Shown one piece after another: positions 1 through 7,295 of a stretch of DNA of 16,341 nt; position 1 is the first letter of the stretch, and each line of letters begins with the position of its first letter. The stretch is from CAZUSU01 sp964623315 (GTDB taxonomy: Bacteria; Patescibacteriota; Patescibacteriia; Magasanikbacterales; 2-02-FULL-50-9b), in contig CAZUSU010000010.1 in the NCBI GenBank assembly GCA_964623315.1, forward strand, positions 1 through 16,341. Direction: 5' to 3'. Both the position numbers and the translations under genes were made by a program. A model generated the notes under the pieces. That model searched no databases. It was given only the letters and a program-made list of their open reading frames with translations, and was not told the origin of the DNA.

Positions 1-1200
1 ATTGACATCAAACGCGCCGGCACGTTTCGCACCAATACCACGCATGTTGAGTTGAATAGCGAGGGCAAGCCGGAATGGTTGTTTGAACAGCAGGAAGGTG
101 ATCGCATAAAAGTGTGGCGTTTTACGAGCGCGGGCGATCCACATTATGCCGGAGAATTTATCGGTAATACGTTTGAGAAAGCACCATTACGCACATTTGA
201 ATTTAAGAAATTTGGCGACGTGATTGCGCCAGCATCAGCAGATGATGGTCGTATTTTTTTTACGGCACAAGGTAGTGTTGTGACACGCCGTAATAACATA
301 AGCGAGTTTGGCAATGATATTTTTGACAAAATCGGCACCACAGAGCCGTTAGCTCCACGCTGTTATGTGACGCACGGCGGCGTGACACGCGAAATTGAAT
401 TGACTAAAAATCATCTGGTATCGCCGGCTGGCGAAATTTTTGAAAAAATTGATCAATTGGGATTGCGCCGCATCGGGTATGTTACCGGTGCGCCAACGGC
501 AGAAAAAATACCAAAAGCGCCAGACAGCGCCGTGCTGGATGCTCTGGCAGAAAAACAGCTCATACGTTCTCCGTTAGAACAAAACACCGGTCGCCAGCGC
601 CTGTATGTAGAAGTACTGCAACGAACGGTATTCAATTCGCCGGAGCGCAAGCGCCAATTTAATGCATTGCGTGAGGCACTTCATGAATATGTTCGTAGAA
701 CAGCGTCACTCATGCTTGGCGTGAATCCGCCACAGCTTGACGATGATAGCTGGGCGCGGTGGGATATTGCAAAACAGTTGTATTATGCAGAACATCCAGA
801 CCAAACCACGGCTGAATATCCGATCGGTGATCCGCTTTCATTTGCCACGGACCCGCATGCGCGATTAATTGCCCAGCAAATCGCCGACCGCATGATTGGT
901 TTTATTATGTCGCGACCAGAATATAGAGAACAAAGTGTGCGTACCCTTAGAACATACGGACAAAAGGAAGAGGAGCAGAAGAAAAAAACAAAGGGCAAAA
1001 GCCCCCCCGAGAAGCCCGCACCAACGGTAGAATCAGAAGAGATGAAAAAGGAAAAACTCGCAAGTATAAAAAGTGTTGAAGAAGCATTCAAGGAACCACC
1101 GTCCGCCTATGGCGCATTGCAGGGGTGGCGCCTTGCTCAACTGGGACAGGCCGTGCGAAGCGCGCGAAAAATTCCAGAATTACGGCTGGGAGGTGTCTAG
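1..1200 (+). CDS. Hypothetical protein, 5'-truncated (C-terminal 399 residues visible)
   Basis: The frame is open from the first base of the window, so the gene begins upstream and the TTG at 52 need not be its start. I do not recognise the family. The visible part is mostly soluble, with mixed alpha/beta character and no membrane segment. A charged, low-complexity linker rich in Lys, Glu and Pro lies near residues 320-365 (it contains EEEQKKKTKGK), followed by a short basic C-terminal helix. A run of seven C at 1012-1018 within the linker is a possible slippage or sequencing-error spot, but the frame stays open across it. The gene is convergent with folD; the TAG at 1198-1200 overlaps the folD stop. 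The coding call is well supported by the long open frame, with no competing ORF of this size. The function is unknown. Confidence 0.8.
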   Translation: MDIKRAGTFRTNTTHVELNSEGKPEWLFEQQEGDRIKVWRFTSAGDPHYAGEFIGNTFEKAPLRTFEFKKFGDVIAPASADDGRIFFTAQGSVVTRRNNISEFGNDIFDKIGTTEPLAPRCYVTHGGVTREIELTKNHLVSPAGEIFEKIDQLGLRRIGYVTGAPTAEKIPKAPDSAVLDALAEKQLIRSPLEQNTGRQRLYVEVLQRTVFNSPERKRQFNALREALHEYVRRTASLMLGVNPPQLDDDSWARWDIAKQLYYAEHPDQTTAEYPIGDPLSFATDPHARLIAQQIADRMIGFIMSRPEYREQSVRTLRTYGQKEEEQKKKTKGKSPPEKPAPTVESEEMKKEKLASIKSVEEAFKEPPSAYGALQGWRLAQLGQAVRSARKIPELRLGGV

Positions 1201-2021
1201 ATCCTGCGTCGCAGTGCTAACTTCACCACATTGTTTAATGCCGCAGAAATCGTTACCGGCCCCACGCCGCCGGGAGTCGGTGTAAAAAAATCTGCGACCG
1301 TGGCGGCGTCTGGCAGAACATCGCCACACACCTTGCCAGTGGCGGTGCGATTAATGCCTATGTCAATGACAATGCTGTGCGGCTTAATATCATGGGCGGT
1401 AACACACCCCAATCTGCCGGCGGCTACTACCAAAACATCAGCGCGCGTTGTCTTTTCGGAAGGCAATTCTTGCGGACGAACCCACGAAACTCCCATGCCG
1501 AGTTTTGTTAAAATATGCGAAAGCGGTTCTAAAAAAATGTCCGATTTTCCTATGATCACCGCATGCTTAGATGTCAGTGGCACCGTTGTTTCTTCTAGCA
1601 ACCATATGATCGCCTGAATGAGTGGCGGGAGCGCCACCTCTTCACCACGCACCAACTGCGCAATATTTTTTGGATGAAAACCGTCAACGTCTTTTACCGG
1701 ATCAATCGCGCTAATTACGGCTTCGGTGTCTATGTCATCAGGGAGGGGGAGTTGTACCAGAATTCCGTCCACATCCGGACGTGAATTGAGATTCTGTATG
1801 ATGGTAATGAGCTGGGCGGTCGTGGTATGGGGGTGGTGCATGAGTTCGCACGCTATTCCAATGCGCGCGGCCGCCGCTTGTTTGCGCTGGTCATACAGCA
1901 CGCTTGCCGGATCGTTTCCTACCAGCACAATGACCAGTCGTGGCGTAAACGGCAGTCCTGCAACGCGATTTTTAATCTGATCCTCAACACGCTTCGCAAG
2001 TGCGACTCCGGATAACAACAT
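1197..2021 (-). CDS. folD: Bifunctional methylenetetrahydrofolate dehydrogenase / methenyltetrahydrofolate cyclohydrolase FolD
   Basis: Cytosolic enzyme that interconverts 5,10-methylene-, methenyl- and 10-formyl-tetrahydrofolate, downstream of GlyA in one-carbon metabolism. The 274 residues match the family's usual length of about 280. Visible motifs: catalytic Tyr43 and Lys47 (YDQRK), the VDGILVQLPLP block (84-94), KDVDGFH (110-116), the dinucleotide-fold segment ADVLVVAAGRLG (194-205), VIDIGIN (218-224) and TPTPGGVGPVT (247-257). Two usually conserved loops differ: the PCTPxG segment reads PPLIQA, and the GRSxxVGxP cofactor loop reads GKSDIFLEP (158-166). I chose the ATG at 2021 because it begins the family-like MLLSGxxLAK sequence and lies 1 nt after the glyA stop. 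The frame is open further upstream, but that stretch lies inside glyA and looks unlike FolD. No Shine-Dalgarno is obvious, so translational coupling to glyA is likely. Confidence 0.93.
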   Translation of the reverse strand: MLLSGVALAKRVEDQIKNRVAGLPFTPRLVIVLVGNDPASVLYDQRKQAAAARIGIACELMHHPHTTTAQLITIIQNLNSRPDVDGILVQLPLPDDIDTEAVISAIDPVKDVDGFHPKNIAQLVRGEEVALPPLIQAIIWLLEETTVPLTSKHAVIIGKSDIFLEPLSHILTKLGMGVSWVRPQELPSEKTTRADVLVVAAGRLGCVTAHDIKPHSIVIDIGINRTATGKVCGDVLPDAATVADFFTPTPGGVGPVTISAALNNVVKLALRRRI

Positions 2022-2022
2022 A

Positions 2023-3321
2023 TTACGCGACGCCTGATAGCTCCGGATAGGGCGGATGCGCACGCGCCAGTTCGCTGACGCGCGCGCGAAGCGTTGAGAG
2101 GTGGTCTGCATCGGTTGCGTGTACCAGAGCAGAGTACATAATGGCGGCAATTTCAACCATATCTTTTTCGTTGAATCCGCGCGACGTGAGCGCCGGCGTA
2201 CCGCACCGAATGCCGGAAGGGTCAAACGGCTTACGAGTATCATTTGGAATTGAGTTTTTGTTAACGGTAATGCCAACGGCGCCTAGCGCGCGTTCTGCTT
2301 GGCCGCCGGAAATCCCCAGCGGCGTGACATCCATTAAAATTAGATGGTTGTCCGTGCCGCCTGTGGAAAGTTTACCGCCGTGGGACAGTAATTCCTCTGC
2401 CAATTTTTTGGCATTTGCCACGATTGCCGCGCCATATGTTTTGAATTCAGGTGTTGCCGCCTCGCGTAGTGCAACGGCAATGGCCGCTGTTTGGTGATTG
2501 TGCGGACCGCCTTGCAATCCGGGAAACACGGCGCGGTCTATTAAACTCGGCAAATTTTCACGCGTGCGTTCCGGCGCCTTCAGCGGATTTGATTCATTCC
2601 CGTTGCACAAAATAATGGCGCCGCGGGGGCCGCGCAGGGTTTTATGCGTGGTGGTGGTAATGACGTCTGCGTGGCCAACGGGTGTGGGATGAACACCGGC
2701 TACCACCAATCCGGCAATGTGTGAAATATCGGCGAGCAAAAAAGCATTTACGGTGCGCGCAATTTCTGCCATGGCGGCAAAATCAATTATGCGCGGATAC
2801 GCCGTTGCGCCGCAAATAATTAATTTCGGTTTATGCTCCCGTGCGAGCGCGGCGAGGGCATCGTAATCAATGTATCCATCGGTGTTGGTTGTGTACGGAA
2901 CGGAGTTAAAAAATTTTCCGGAAAAATTAACGGCGTGGCCGTGCGTGAGGTGGCCGCCAAACGCTAAAGACATACCCATGACGGTATCACCAGCAGAAAG
3001 TACGGCGTTATACACCGCCTGATTTGCCGGCGAGCCGGAATACGGTTGTACGTTTGCGTGTGAAACGCCAAACAATTTTTTTGCACGCTCGCGGGCAATC
3101 GTTTCTATTTCATCTATATGTTCGTTGCCGCCGTAGTAACGCTTGGCGGGATATCCTTCCGAATATTTGTCCGTTAAAATAGAACCGAGCGCTTCCAGCA
3201 CGGCAACGGAAGTCACATTTTCCGACGGAATCATTTCCAGTGACGTTTGGCGGCGTGAAAATTCGCGCATGACGGCGGCGTGAATGTCCGGATCGTGCTG
3301 TGCAAGGTGGGGGTACAACAT
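2023..3321 (-). CDS. glyA: Serine hydroxymethyltransferase GlyA
   Basis: PLP-dependent cytosolic enzyme that converts serine and tetrahydrofolate to glycine and 5,10-methylene-tetrahydrofolate, the substrate of FolD encoded next to it. The 432 residues are full length. Motifs in order: SLEMIPSENVTS (27-38), DKYSEGYPAKRYYGG (51-65), NVQPYSGSPAN (90-100), LADISHIAGL (196-205) with the PLP-contacting Asp198, TTTTHKTLRGPRG (222-234) with Schiff-base Lys227, and the C-terminal GIRCGTPALTSRGF. The ATG at 3321 gives the expected N-terminus. I see no Shine-Dalgarno in front of it. The gene follows elp3 on the same strand after about 78 nt occupied by an inverted-repeat segment. It probably shares an mRNA with folD, since its TAA is separated from the folD ATG by one base. 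Confidence 0.97.
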   Translation of the reverse strand: MLYPHLAQHDPDIHAAVMREFSRRQTSLEMIPSENVTSVAVLEALGSILTDKYSEGYPAKRYYGGNEHIDEIETIARERAKKLFGVSHANVQPYSGSPANQAVYNAVLSAGDTVMGMSLAFGGHLTHGHAVNFSGKFFNSVPYTTNTDGYIDYDALAALAREHKPKLIICGATAYPRIIDFAAMAEIARTVNAFLLADISHIAGLVVAGVHPTPVGHADVITTTTHKTLRGPRGAIILCNGNESNPLKAPERTRENLPSLIDRAVFPGLQGGPHNHQTAAIAVALREAATPEFKTYGAAIVANAKKLAEELLSHGGKLSTGGTDNHLILMDVTPLGISGGQAERALGAVGITVNKNSIPNDTRKPFDPSGIRCGTPALTSRGFNEKDMVEIAAIMYSALVHATDADHLSTLRARVSELARAHPPYPELSGVA

Positions 3322-3330
3322 ATTTATGCA

Positions 3331-3417
3331 AGAGTCTGTTTACAATCTTCCCCCTCTTCTGGAAACTCCTGTTTTTGGCTACGAAACTTCGACTCGCGTT
3401 CAGCGTAAACAGGCTCT
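3331..3417. repeat. 87-bp segment bounded by an imperfect 13-bp inverted repeat
   Basis: The left arm AGAGTCTGTTTAC (3331-3343) and right arm GTAAACAGGCTCT (3405-3417) are reverse complements at 12 of 13 positions, separated by 61 nt. The right arm lies inside the last codons of elp3 and encodes its final RACLR-like tail; the left arm lies just upstream of the glyA start. The arms look like terminal repeats of a miniature mobile element, but no transposase and no target duplication are seen. It could instead be an RNA stem in the elp3-glyA message. With such a long loop and no U-run it is not a typical terminator. Confidence 0.5.
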
Positions 3418-5112
3418 AAGCGATTTTACCATGTACGTGCCTTGGAGGTGAAATCCAATTTTTACATAATAGCCGCGCACGCCCACGCCGGAAATAACGG
3501 CGAGATGGGGTAAACCGCTTGCGCGAGCAATTTCCTCGGCACGGGCCATTAATTTTTTACCCAATCCGCGATGTTGCTGTGCATCTTTTGCGTCACCGGC
3601 AATCGGCACCAGATGTCCGTAGGTGTGCAATTCACGGAGGAACGCCGTATTGATAGTTTCCGGCAGGAGTGTGTGTAATTTTGCGCGTGCCTCGTCGCCG
3701 GCTACCGGTGCGTCAGGAATATATAGTCGGCAAAATGCGTAAAGCAGGGCGCGCGTGGGATCTTCTATGCTCAAAAAATATTCCGTACCATGAGAGGCGC
3801 GATATGATTCTTCAAACGATTCGGCAACGGATAGATCCGCTCGTACTGGGTCGGCATACGTGCCGGCATGAGAAATTTCTCTACAGCGCAGGCACACGCA
3901 TCGCAACCCGCGCGCGCGTAAATTTTTTTGTATGACTTCACGCAAATTAGTGACCCGATTGCCGGCAATAATTTCGTTTCCCGGAATGTCGCGAATGAGT
4001 CGCGAGATGCGGCACCAGCGCGGAATTAATTCTGATTTGACGCCCACCAAAAGTTCAATCAGGTCTTCCGTCGGATAAGGCACGTAACGCCCGTCAGCAT
4101 GCCATGCGGCAATTTCTGCGTTTTGGGTAACGACGCACGGATAAATTTTAATCATGTCCGGTCGCAGACGCGGGTCGGAAAATATCTGTTCGTACATGGC
4201 GCGATCGTGCGCCGGTGTTGCGCCGGGTAATTGCGGCATGGTGTGCACATCAACTTTAAAACCGGCAAGGCGGAGCAAGCGCATCGCTTCACAAGTATGC
4301 GCCAGCGTGTGACCGCGTTTGGTGAGGCGCATAATTTCATCATCCGTATGCTGTAACCCCAATTCAATGCGGGTGCAACCGAGGAGACGCATCTGATGAA
4401 TAATGTGCGGGCGCACCCAGTCCGGACGCGTTTCCAGCGTCATCCCGATCATGCGGCTGTGCGCCGTTTCATTAATCATTTGTGCGGTGAGAATTTTTTT
4501 TTCTTCATCACGAATAAATTCGTTCAATTTTTCGTGGGTCTTTATCGGTTGCGGCTCTGCTTCTCTAACCATGTTGCGTATAAAAAAATCATTACAGCCA
4601 TCATAACAGCGGCGGATGAACCACAATTGATACGTCCACGGGTAAGCGTTCCATGTGCCACCTTTCACGATAAGTTCAATTTTATCCGTCGCATGGCCGT
4701 TGGCGTGTAATGCGGCAAGACGTTGATACACTTGCACATACGGATCAAAATCCAAACGCAGTGCGCGCTGGGCCGCCGGTTCGGAGGCAAGGTAACTTTT
4801 TGGCATGCGTACTTCGGTGGGGCAGTACACGCATTGTCCCGGACACGGGTATGGTTTGGTTAAAACTGTTATAATGCACACGCCACTGGCAGTGCGCACA
4901 CCACGACGTTTAAGCAGAGCGTCAAGAACAGGGTGCGCTGAAATGGATTGATTGGCAACAAGACGTCCATAGGCCTCGCGCAGTTCATCGGTTGCCGGTA
5001 AAGGCCCCTGTTCTGCCGCACACACCCGATGTTTAATTTTGTCTAGCATGACGGCATTTATATTCGGCTGTTCACTACAGACACGAATAATTTGTTCACT
5101 CACTTGAGGCAT
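3400..5112 (-). CDS. elp3: Elp3-type tRNA U34 carboxymethyltransferase (radical SAM / GNAT)
   Basis: Predicted to install the 5-carboxymethyl group on wobble uridine 34 of tRNAs, using S-adenosylmethionine radical chemistry and acetyl-CoA. The 570 residues (from ATG 5112) carry the full two-domain layout. The radical SAM domain has iron-sulfur ligands Cys90, Cys94 and Cys97 in PYPCPGQCVYCP, then KGGTWNAYPW and GMTLETRPDW, and LGLQH in the barrel. A Cys-containing linker (CVCLRCREI) follows. The C-terminal acetyltransferase domain has the acetyl-CoA loop QQHRGLGKK (about 512-520) and AVISGVGVRGYYVKIGF, ending in the family-typical GTYMVKSL. The last residues (RACLR) are extra and are encoded by an inverted-repeat arm. 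A longer frame from TTG 5151 is rejected because it runs into the divergent methyltransferase gene. Only 7 bp separate the two start codons. No Shine-Dalgarno is visible. Confidence 0.95.
   Translation of the reverse strand: MPQVSEQIIRVCSEQPNINAVMLDKIKHRVCAAEQGPLPATDELREAYGRLVANQSISAHPVLDALLKRRGVRTASGVCIITVLTKPYPCPGQCVYCPTEVRMPKSYLASEPAAQRALRLDFDPYVQVYQRLAALHANGHATDKIELIVKGGTWNAYPWTYQLWFIRRCYDGCNDFFIRNMVREAEPQPIKTHEKLNEFIRDEEKKILTAQMINETAHSRMIGMTLETRPDWVRPHIIHQMRLLGCTRIELGLQHTDDEIMRLTKRGHTLAHTCEAMRLLRLAGFKVDVHTMPQLPGATPAHDRAMYEQIFSDPRLRPDMIKIYPCVVTQNAEIAAWHADGRYVPYPTEDLIELLVGVKSELIPRWCRISRLIRDIPGNEIIAGNRVTNLREVIQKNLRARGLRCVCLRCREISHAGTYADPVRADLSVAESFEESYRASHGTEYFLSIEDPTRALLYAFCRLYIPDAPVAGDEARAKLHTLLPETINTAFLRELHTYGHLVPIAGDAKDAQQHRGLGKKLMARAEEIARASGLPHLAVISGVGVRGYYVKIGFHLQGTYMVKSLRACLR
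5106..5109 (+). promoter_or_regulatory. Shine-Dalgarno GAGG for the Trm9-like gene
   Basis: GAGG lies 10 nt before the ATG at 5120 and inside the first codons of the divergent elp3. It supports the chosen start. A weak -10-like AATAAT at 5086-5091 lies upstream without a convincing -35, so I do not call a promoter. Confidence 0.55.
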
Positions 5113-5119
5113 AAAAAAT

Positions 5120-5848
5120 ATGAATTCACAGATCGCACAAGCTCTGCTCAAGCAGACCGTTGATCAGTATAACCGGATCGCGCCGCATTTTGATGAAACA
5201 CGCAATTCAAGTACTGATTGTACGCCTCTGCGGCAGTTTGTCAATCGCAATGATTTGGTGTTGGATGCCGCGTGTGGCAATGGACGGCTGACAGACGCCT
5301 TGCGCGGTACCGGTATTAATTTAATTGGGTGCGATGGTTCTGCAGAACTTATTGCCGCCGCGCAAAAAAAATATGCCGCTGATGTCGCGGCCGGATGGGT
5401 TGGTTTTACTCGTGCAGATCTCACGGCACTGCCATTTGATACGTCGCAATTTAATCTGATTTTTTGTTTGGCCGCTCTGCATCATCTACCGAGCGTCGCG
5501 ATTCGCGTAGAGGTCCTGCGTGATTTGCATAACTGCCTGCGGCGTGGCGGATTATTAATTGGTACGGTTTGGAATTTGCGAGGCGAGCCATGGATTGATC
5601 GCTATGATCTTGCACATCAGTTGCAGAACCCCCGCAGGGGATGGGACGTCGGTGACGTAGAAATTCCGTGGAAGCGCGGGGGCGAAACGGTTCTGCGCTA
5701 CTACCATGCATTCACGGCAGAAGAGTTGGCGGGACTTTTGTCTGCGGCACACGTTACAGTGCGGCTTATCCACTACGTATCACGAGAATTGCTTGAAGTT
5801 TCGCCGACGGATGCGTACAATATCATCTGGATTGCAGAAAAAAAATAG
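5120..5848 (+). CDS. Trm9/ALKBH8-like SAM-dependent methyltransferase, probable tRNA cm5U34 methyltransferase
   Basis: Class I methyltransferase of 242 residues. SAM-binding motif I is VLDAACGNG (47-55), followed by GCDGSAELI (70-78), RADLTALPF (98-106) and LAALHHLPS (117-125). Beyond the generic fold, several stretches resemble eukaryotic Trm9 and the ALKBH8 methyltransferase domain: YNRIAPHFDETR at the N-terminus (17-28), RVEVLRDLHNCLRRGG with a following VW (129-151), and the pair IPW...RYYHAFTAEEL (182-202). The PW...RYYH signature is typical of that family. Trm9 methylates carboxymethyl-U34 to mcm5U34, exactly the product of Elp3, which is encoded divergently 7 bp away. The sequence match is from memory, so a generic methyltransferase remains possible. 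Trm112, the activating partner of Trm9 in eukaryotes, is not encoded in this window. The gene is followed after 1 nt by the NRAMP gene. Confidence 0.82.
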   Translation: MNSQIAQALLKQTVDQYNRIAPHFDETRNSSTDCTPLRQFVNRNDLVLDAACGNGRLTDALRGTGINLIGCDGSAELIAAAQKKYAADVAAGWVGFTRADLTALPFDTSQFNLIFCLAALHHLPSVAIRVEVLRDLHNCLRRGGLLIGTVWNLRGEPWIDRYDLAHQLQNPRRGWDVGDVEIPWKRGGETVLRYYHAFTAEELAGLLSAAHVTVRLIHYVSRELLEVSPTDAYNIIWIAEKK

Positions 5849-5849
5849 T

Positions 5850-7121
5850 ATGAAAGTGCGACGCGTTTCGTTATTCATAAAAAAGTTTTGGAAATCATTG
5901 GGACCGGGTTTTATTACCGGTTCGTCAGATGATGATCCGTCCGGAATTGGTACCTACGCCGCGTCTGGCGCACAATTTGGATTTACCCAGTTGTGGACGG
6001 TGTGGGTGACACTGCCGCTCATGATTTTTGTGCAAGAAATGTCAGCGCGCGTGGGTATGGTTACCGGCCGTGGATTGGTGGCCGCCATGAAAGACAGAAT
6101 TTCGCGTCCGGTGCTTGCGGCAATTGTACTGCTCCTGCTGGCGGCAAACACGTTTAATATTGGCGCAGACATCGGAGCCATGGCCGACTCAATTCGGTTA
6201 ATCATACCGCAGGTGCCGTTTGTGGCCGCGGCGCTGGCCATAACTTTCATTACCATTTTTTTGGAAATTTTTGTTACCTATAAGACGTATGTAAAATTTT
6301 TAAAATGGCTTACCGTTACGCTATTAATGTACCTTGTCGTTGCCGCAACCATTACGATTGATTGGCGTACCGCGTTACGCGAATTTATTTTTCCGAGTAT
6401 GGCGCTGTCGCGTGACGCTCTGCTTATGGTGATTGCTATTTTTGGCACGACCATTTCACCCTATTTAATTTTTTGGCAGGCGAGTCAGGAAGTGGAAGAA
6501 GAAATTTTGCGCGGTAGAACGAGCGTAAAAATGCGCAGCGGGGTAGTGCCGAGCGATTTGCGCGCTATGCGTTATGACGTGACGTTTGGCATGGTATTTT
6601 CCAATGTGATTATGTTTTTTATTATTTTGACGACGTCAGCCGTTTTATTTGGCGGGACCGGCGTTTCTATTGCAACGGCGGCCGATGCGGCGCGGGTTCT
6701 TGAGCCCGTAGCCGGACGTTTTGCCGGTACGTTTTTTGCGCTCGGGGTCGTAGGCTCCGGTTTATTGGCCATTCCTATTTTGGCCGGCGCCGCATCATAT
6801 GCCATCGCAGAACTTTTTAATTGGCGCGAAGGTTTGCATCATACTTGGAAGCAGGCGCGCGGATTTTATGCGATTATCGTCTTGTCTACCGCGGTCGGTC
6901 TCTCTATCAATTTTATTGGCATTCCGCCGATGCGTGCGCTGGTCTGGGCCGCAATTATTAACGGCTTTGTCGCTCCCTTCACGCTTTATTTACTTTTGCG
7001 CGCCGGTTCCGATAAGACACTGATGGGGGATAAGGTGAACACGCCGCTTCAAAAATATGGCGTTACCTTGACGCTTATTATTATGGTGTCTTGCATCGCG
7101 CTGTACGTCGTGTTATCATAA
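5850..7121 (+). CDS. NRAMP-family divalent metal transporter, variant metal site
   Basis: Polytopic inner-membrane protein of 423 residues with about eleven hydrophobic segments, the usual NRAMP size. The N-terminus SLGPGFITGSSDDDPSGIGTYAASGAQFG and then VTGRGL match NRAMP TM1-TM2. Known Mn/Fe transporters have DPGN in TM1 and MPH in TM6. Here TM1 reads DPSG (Asp29 kept, Asn replaced by Gly) and TM6 reads GTTISPY (199-205, Met replaced by Ser203 and His by Tyr205). Loss of the sulfur ligand argues against ordinary Mn2+/Fe2+ selectivity. NRAMP-related Mg2+ transporters also lack this Met, so Mg2+ is one option; the substrate is uncertain. I chose ATG 5850, one base after the methyltransferase stop, because it gives the normal N-terminus. 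The open frame extending back to 5706 only overlaps the methyltransferase. Confidence 0.9.
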   Translation: MKVRRVSLFIKKFWKSLGPGFITGSSDDDPSGIGTYAASGAQFGFTQLWTVWVTLPLMIFVQEMSARVGMVTGRGLVAAMKDRISRPVLAAIVLLLLAANTFNIGADIGAMADSIRLIIPQVPFVAAALAITFITIFLEIFVTYKTYVKFLKWLTVTLLMYLVVAATITIDWRTALREFIFPSMALSRDALLMVIAIFGTTISPYLIFWQASQEVEEEILRGRTSVKMRSGVVPSDLRAMRYDVTFGMVFSNVIMFFIILTTSAVLFGGTGVSIATAADAARVLEPVAGRFAGTFFALGVVGSGLLAIPILAGAASYAIAELFNWREGLHHTWKQARGFYAIIVLSTAVGLSINFIGIPPMRALVWAAIINGFVAPFTLYLLLRAGSDKTLMGDKVNTPLQKYGVTLTLIIMVSCIALYVVLS

Positions 7122-7145
7122 TACGCATCATAAAATTTATTTTCT

Positions 7146-7295
7146 ATGACCCAACAAGCAGACGATGACCTGAAAGAGGAGTTCAAAGAAGAGGGGGATG
7201 ACCTTTGGGGTGAATGGACCGAAAATCCGGACACCGAAGAAGAAGGCGCGAACCAAAAAAATTTGGATGATTTTTATTCAAAAGACGACGAATGA
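7146..7295 (+). CDS. Small acidic protein (49 residues), unrecognised
   Basis: ATG at 7146, TGA at 7293-7295. The product has about 20 Asp/Glu against 4 Lys and no Arg, giving a strong net negative charge, and has no hydrophobic segment. It starts MTQQADDDLKEEFKEEG and ends DDFYSKDDE. The stop overlaps the start of the dihydrouridine synthase gene as ATGA, a classic translational-coupling arrangement, and it fills a gap that would otherwise be unusually long in this run of genes. A TAAAAT box at 7131-7136, 9 nt before the ATG, could be a promoter. No Shine-Dalgarno is visible. Function unknown; it might be a charged adaptor or RNA mimic, but that is speculation. Confidence 0.6.
   Translation: MTQQADDDLKEEFKEEGDDLWGEWTENPDTEEEGANQKNLDDFYSKDDE

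Noticed and set aside
2022..2276. FolD N-terminal extension of 85 residues.
   Set aside because: It lies wholly within the glyA coding region and shows no FolD similarity; the ATG at 2021 gives the family N-terminus.
3322..3430. Target-site duplication around the 87-bp inverted-repeat segment.
   Set aside because: Flanks TTATGCA and AAGCGAT share no direct repeat, so recent transposition is not supported.
5113..5151. Longer elp3 starting at TTG 5151.
   Set aside because: The extra 13 residues are unlike the family and overlap the start of the divergent methyltransferase gene; ATG 5112 is better.
5706..5849. NRAMP protein beginning inside the methyltransferase gene.
   Set aside because: The additional sequence is an out-of-frame reading of the methyltransferase; ATG 5850 gives the usual N-terminus.
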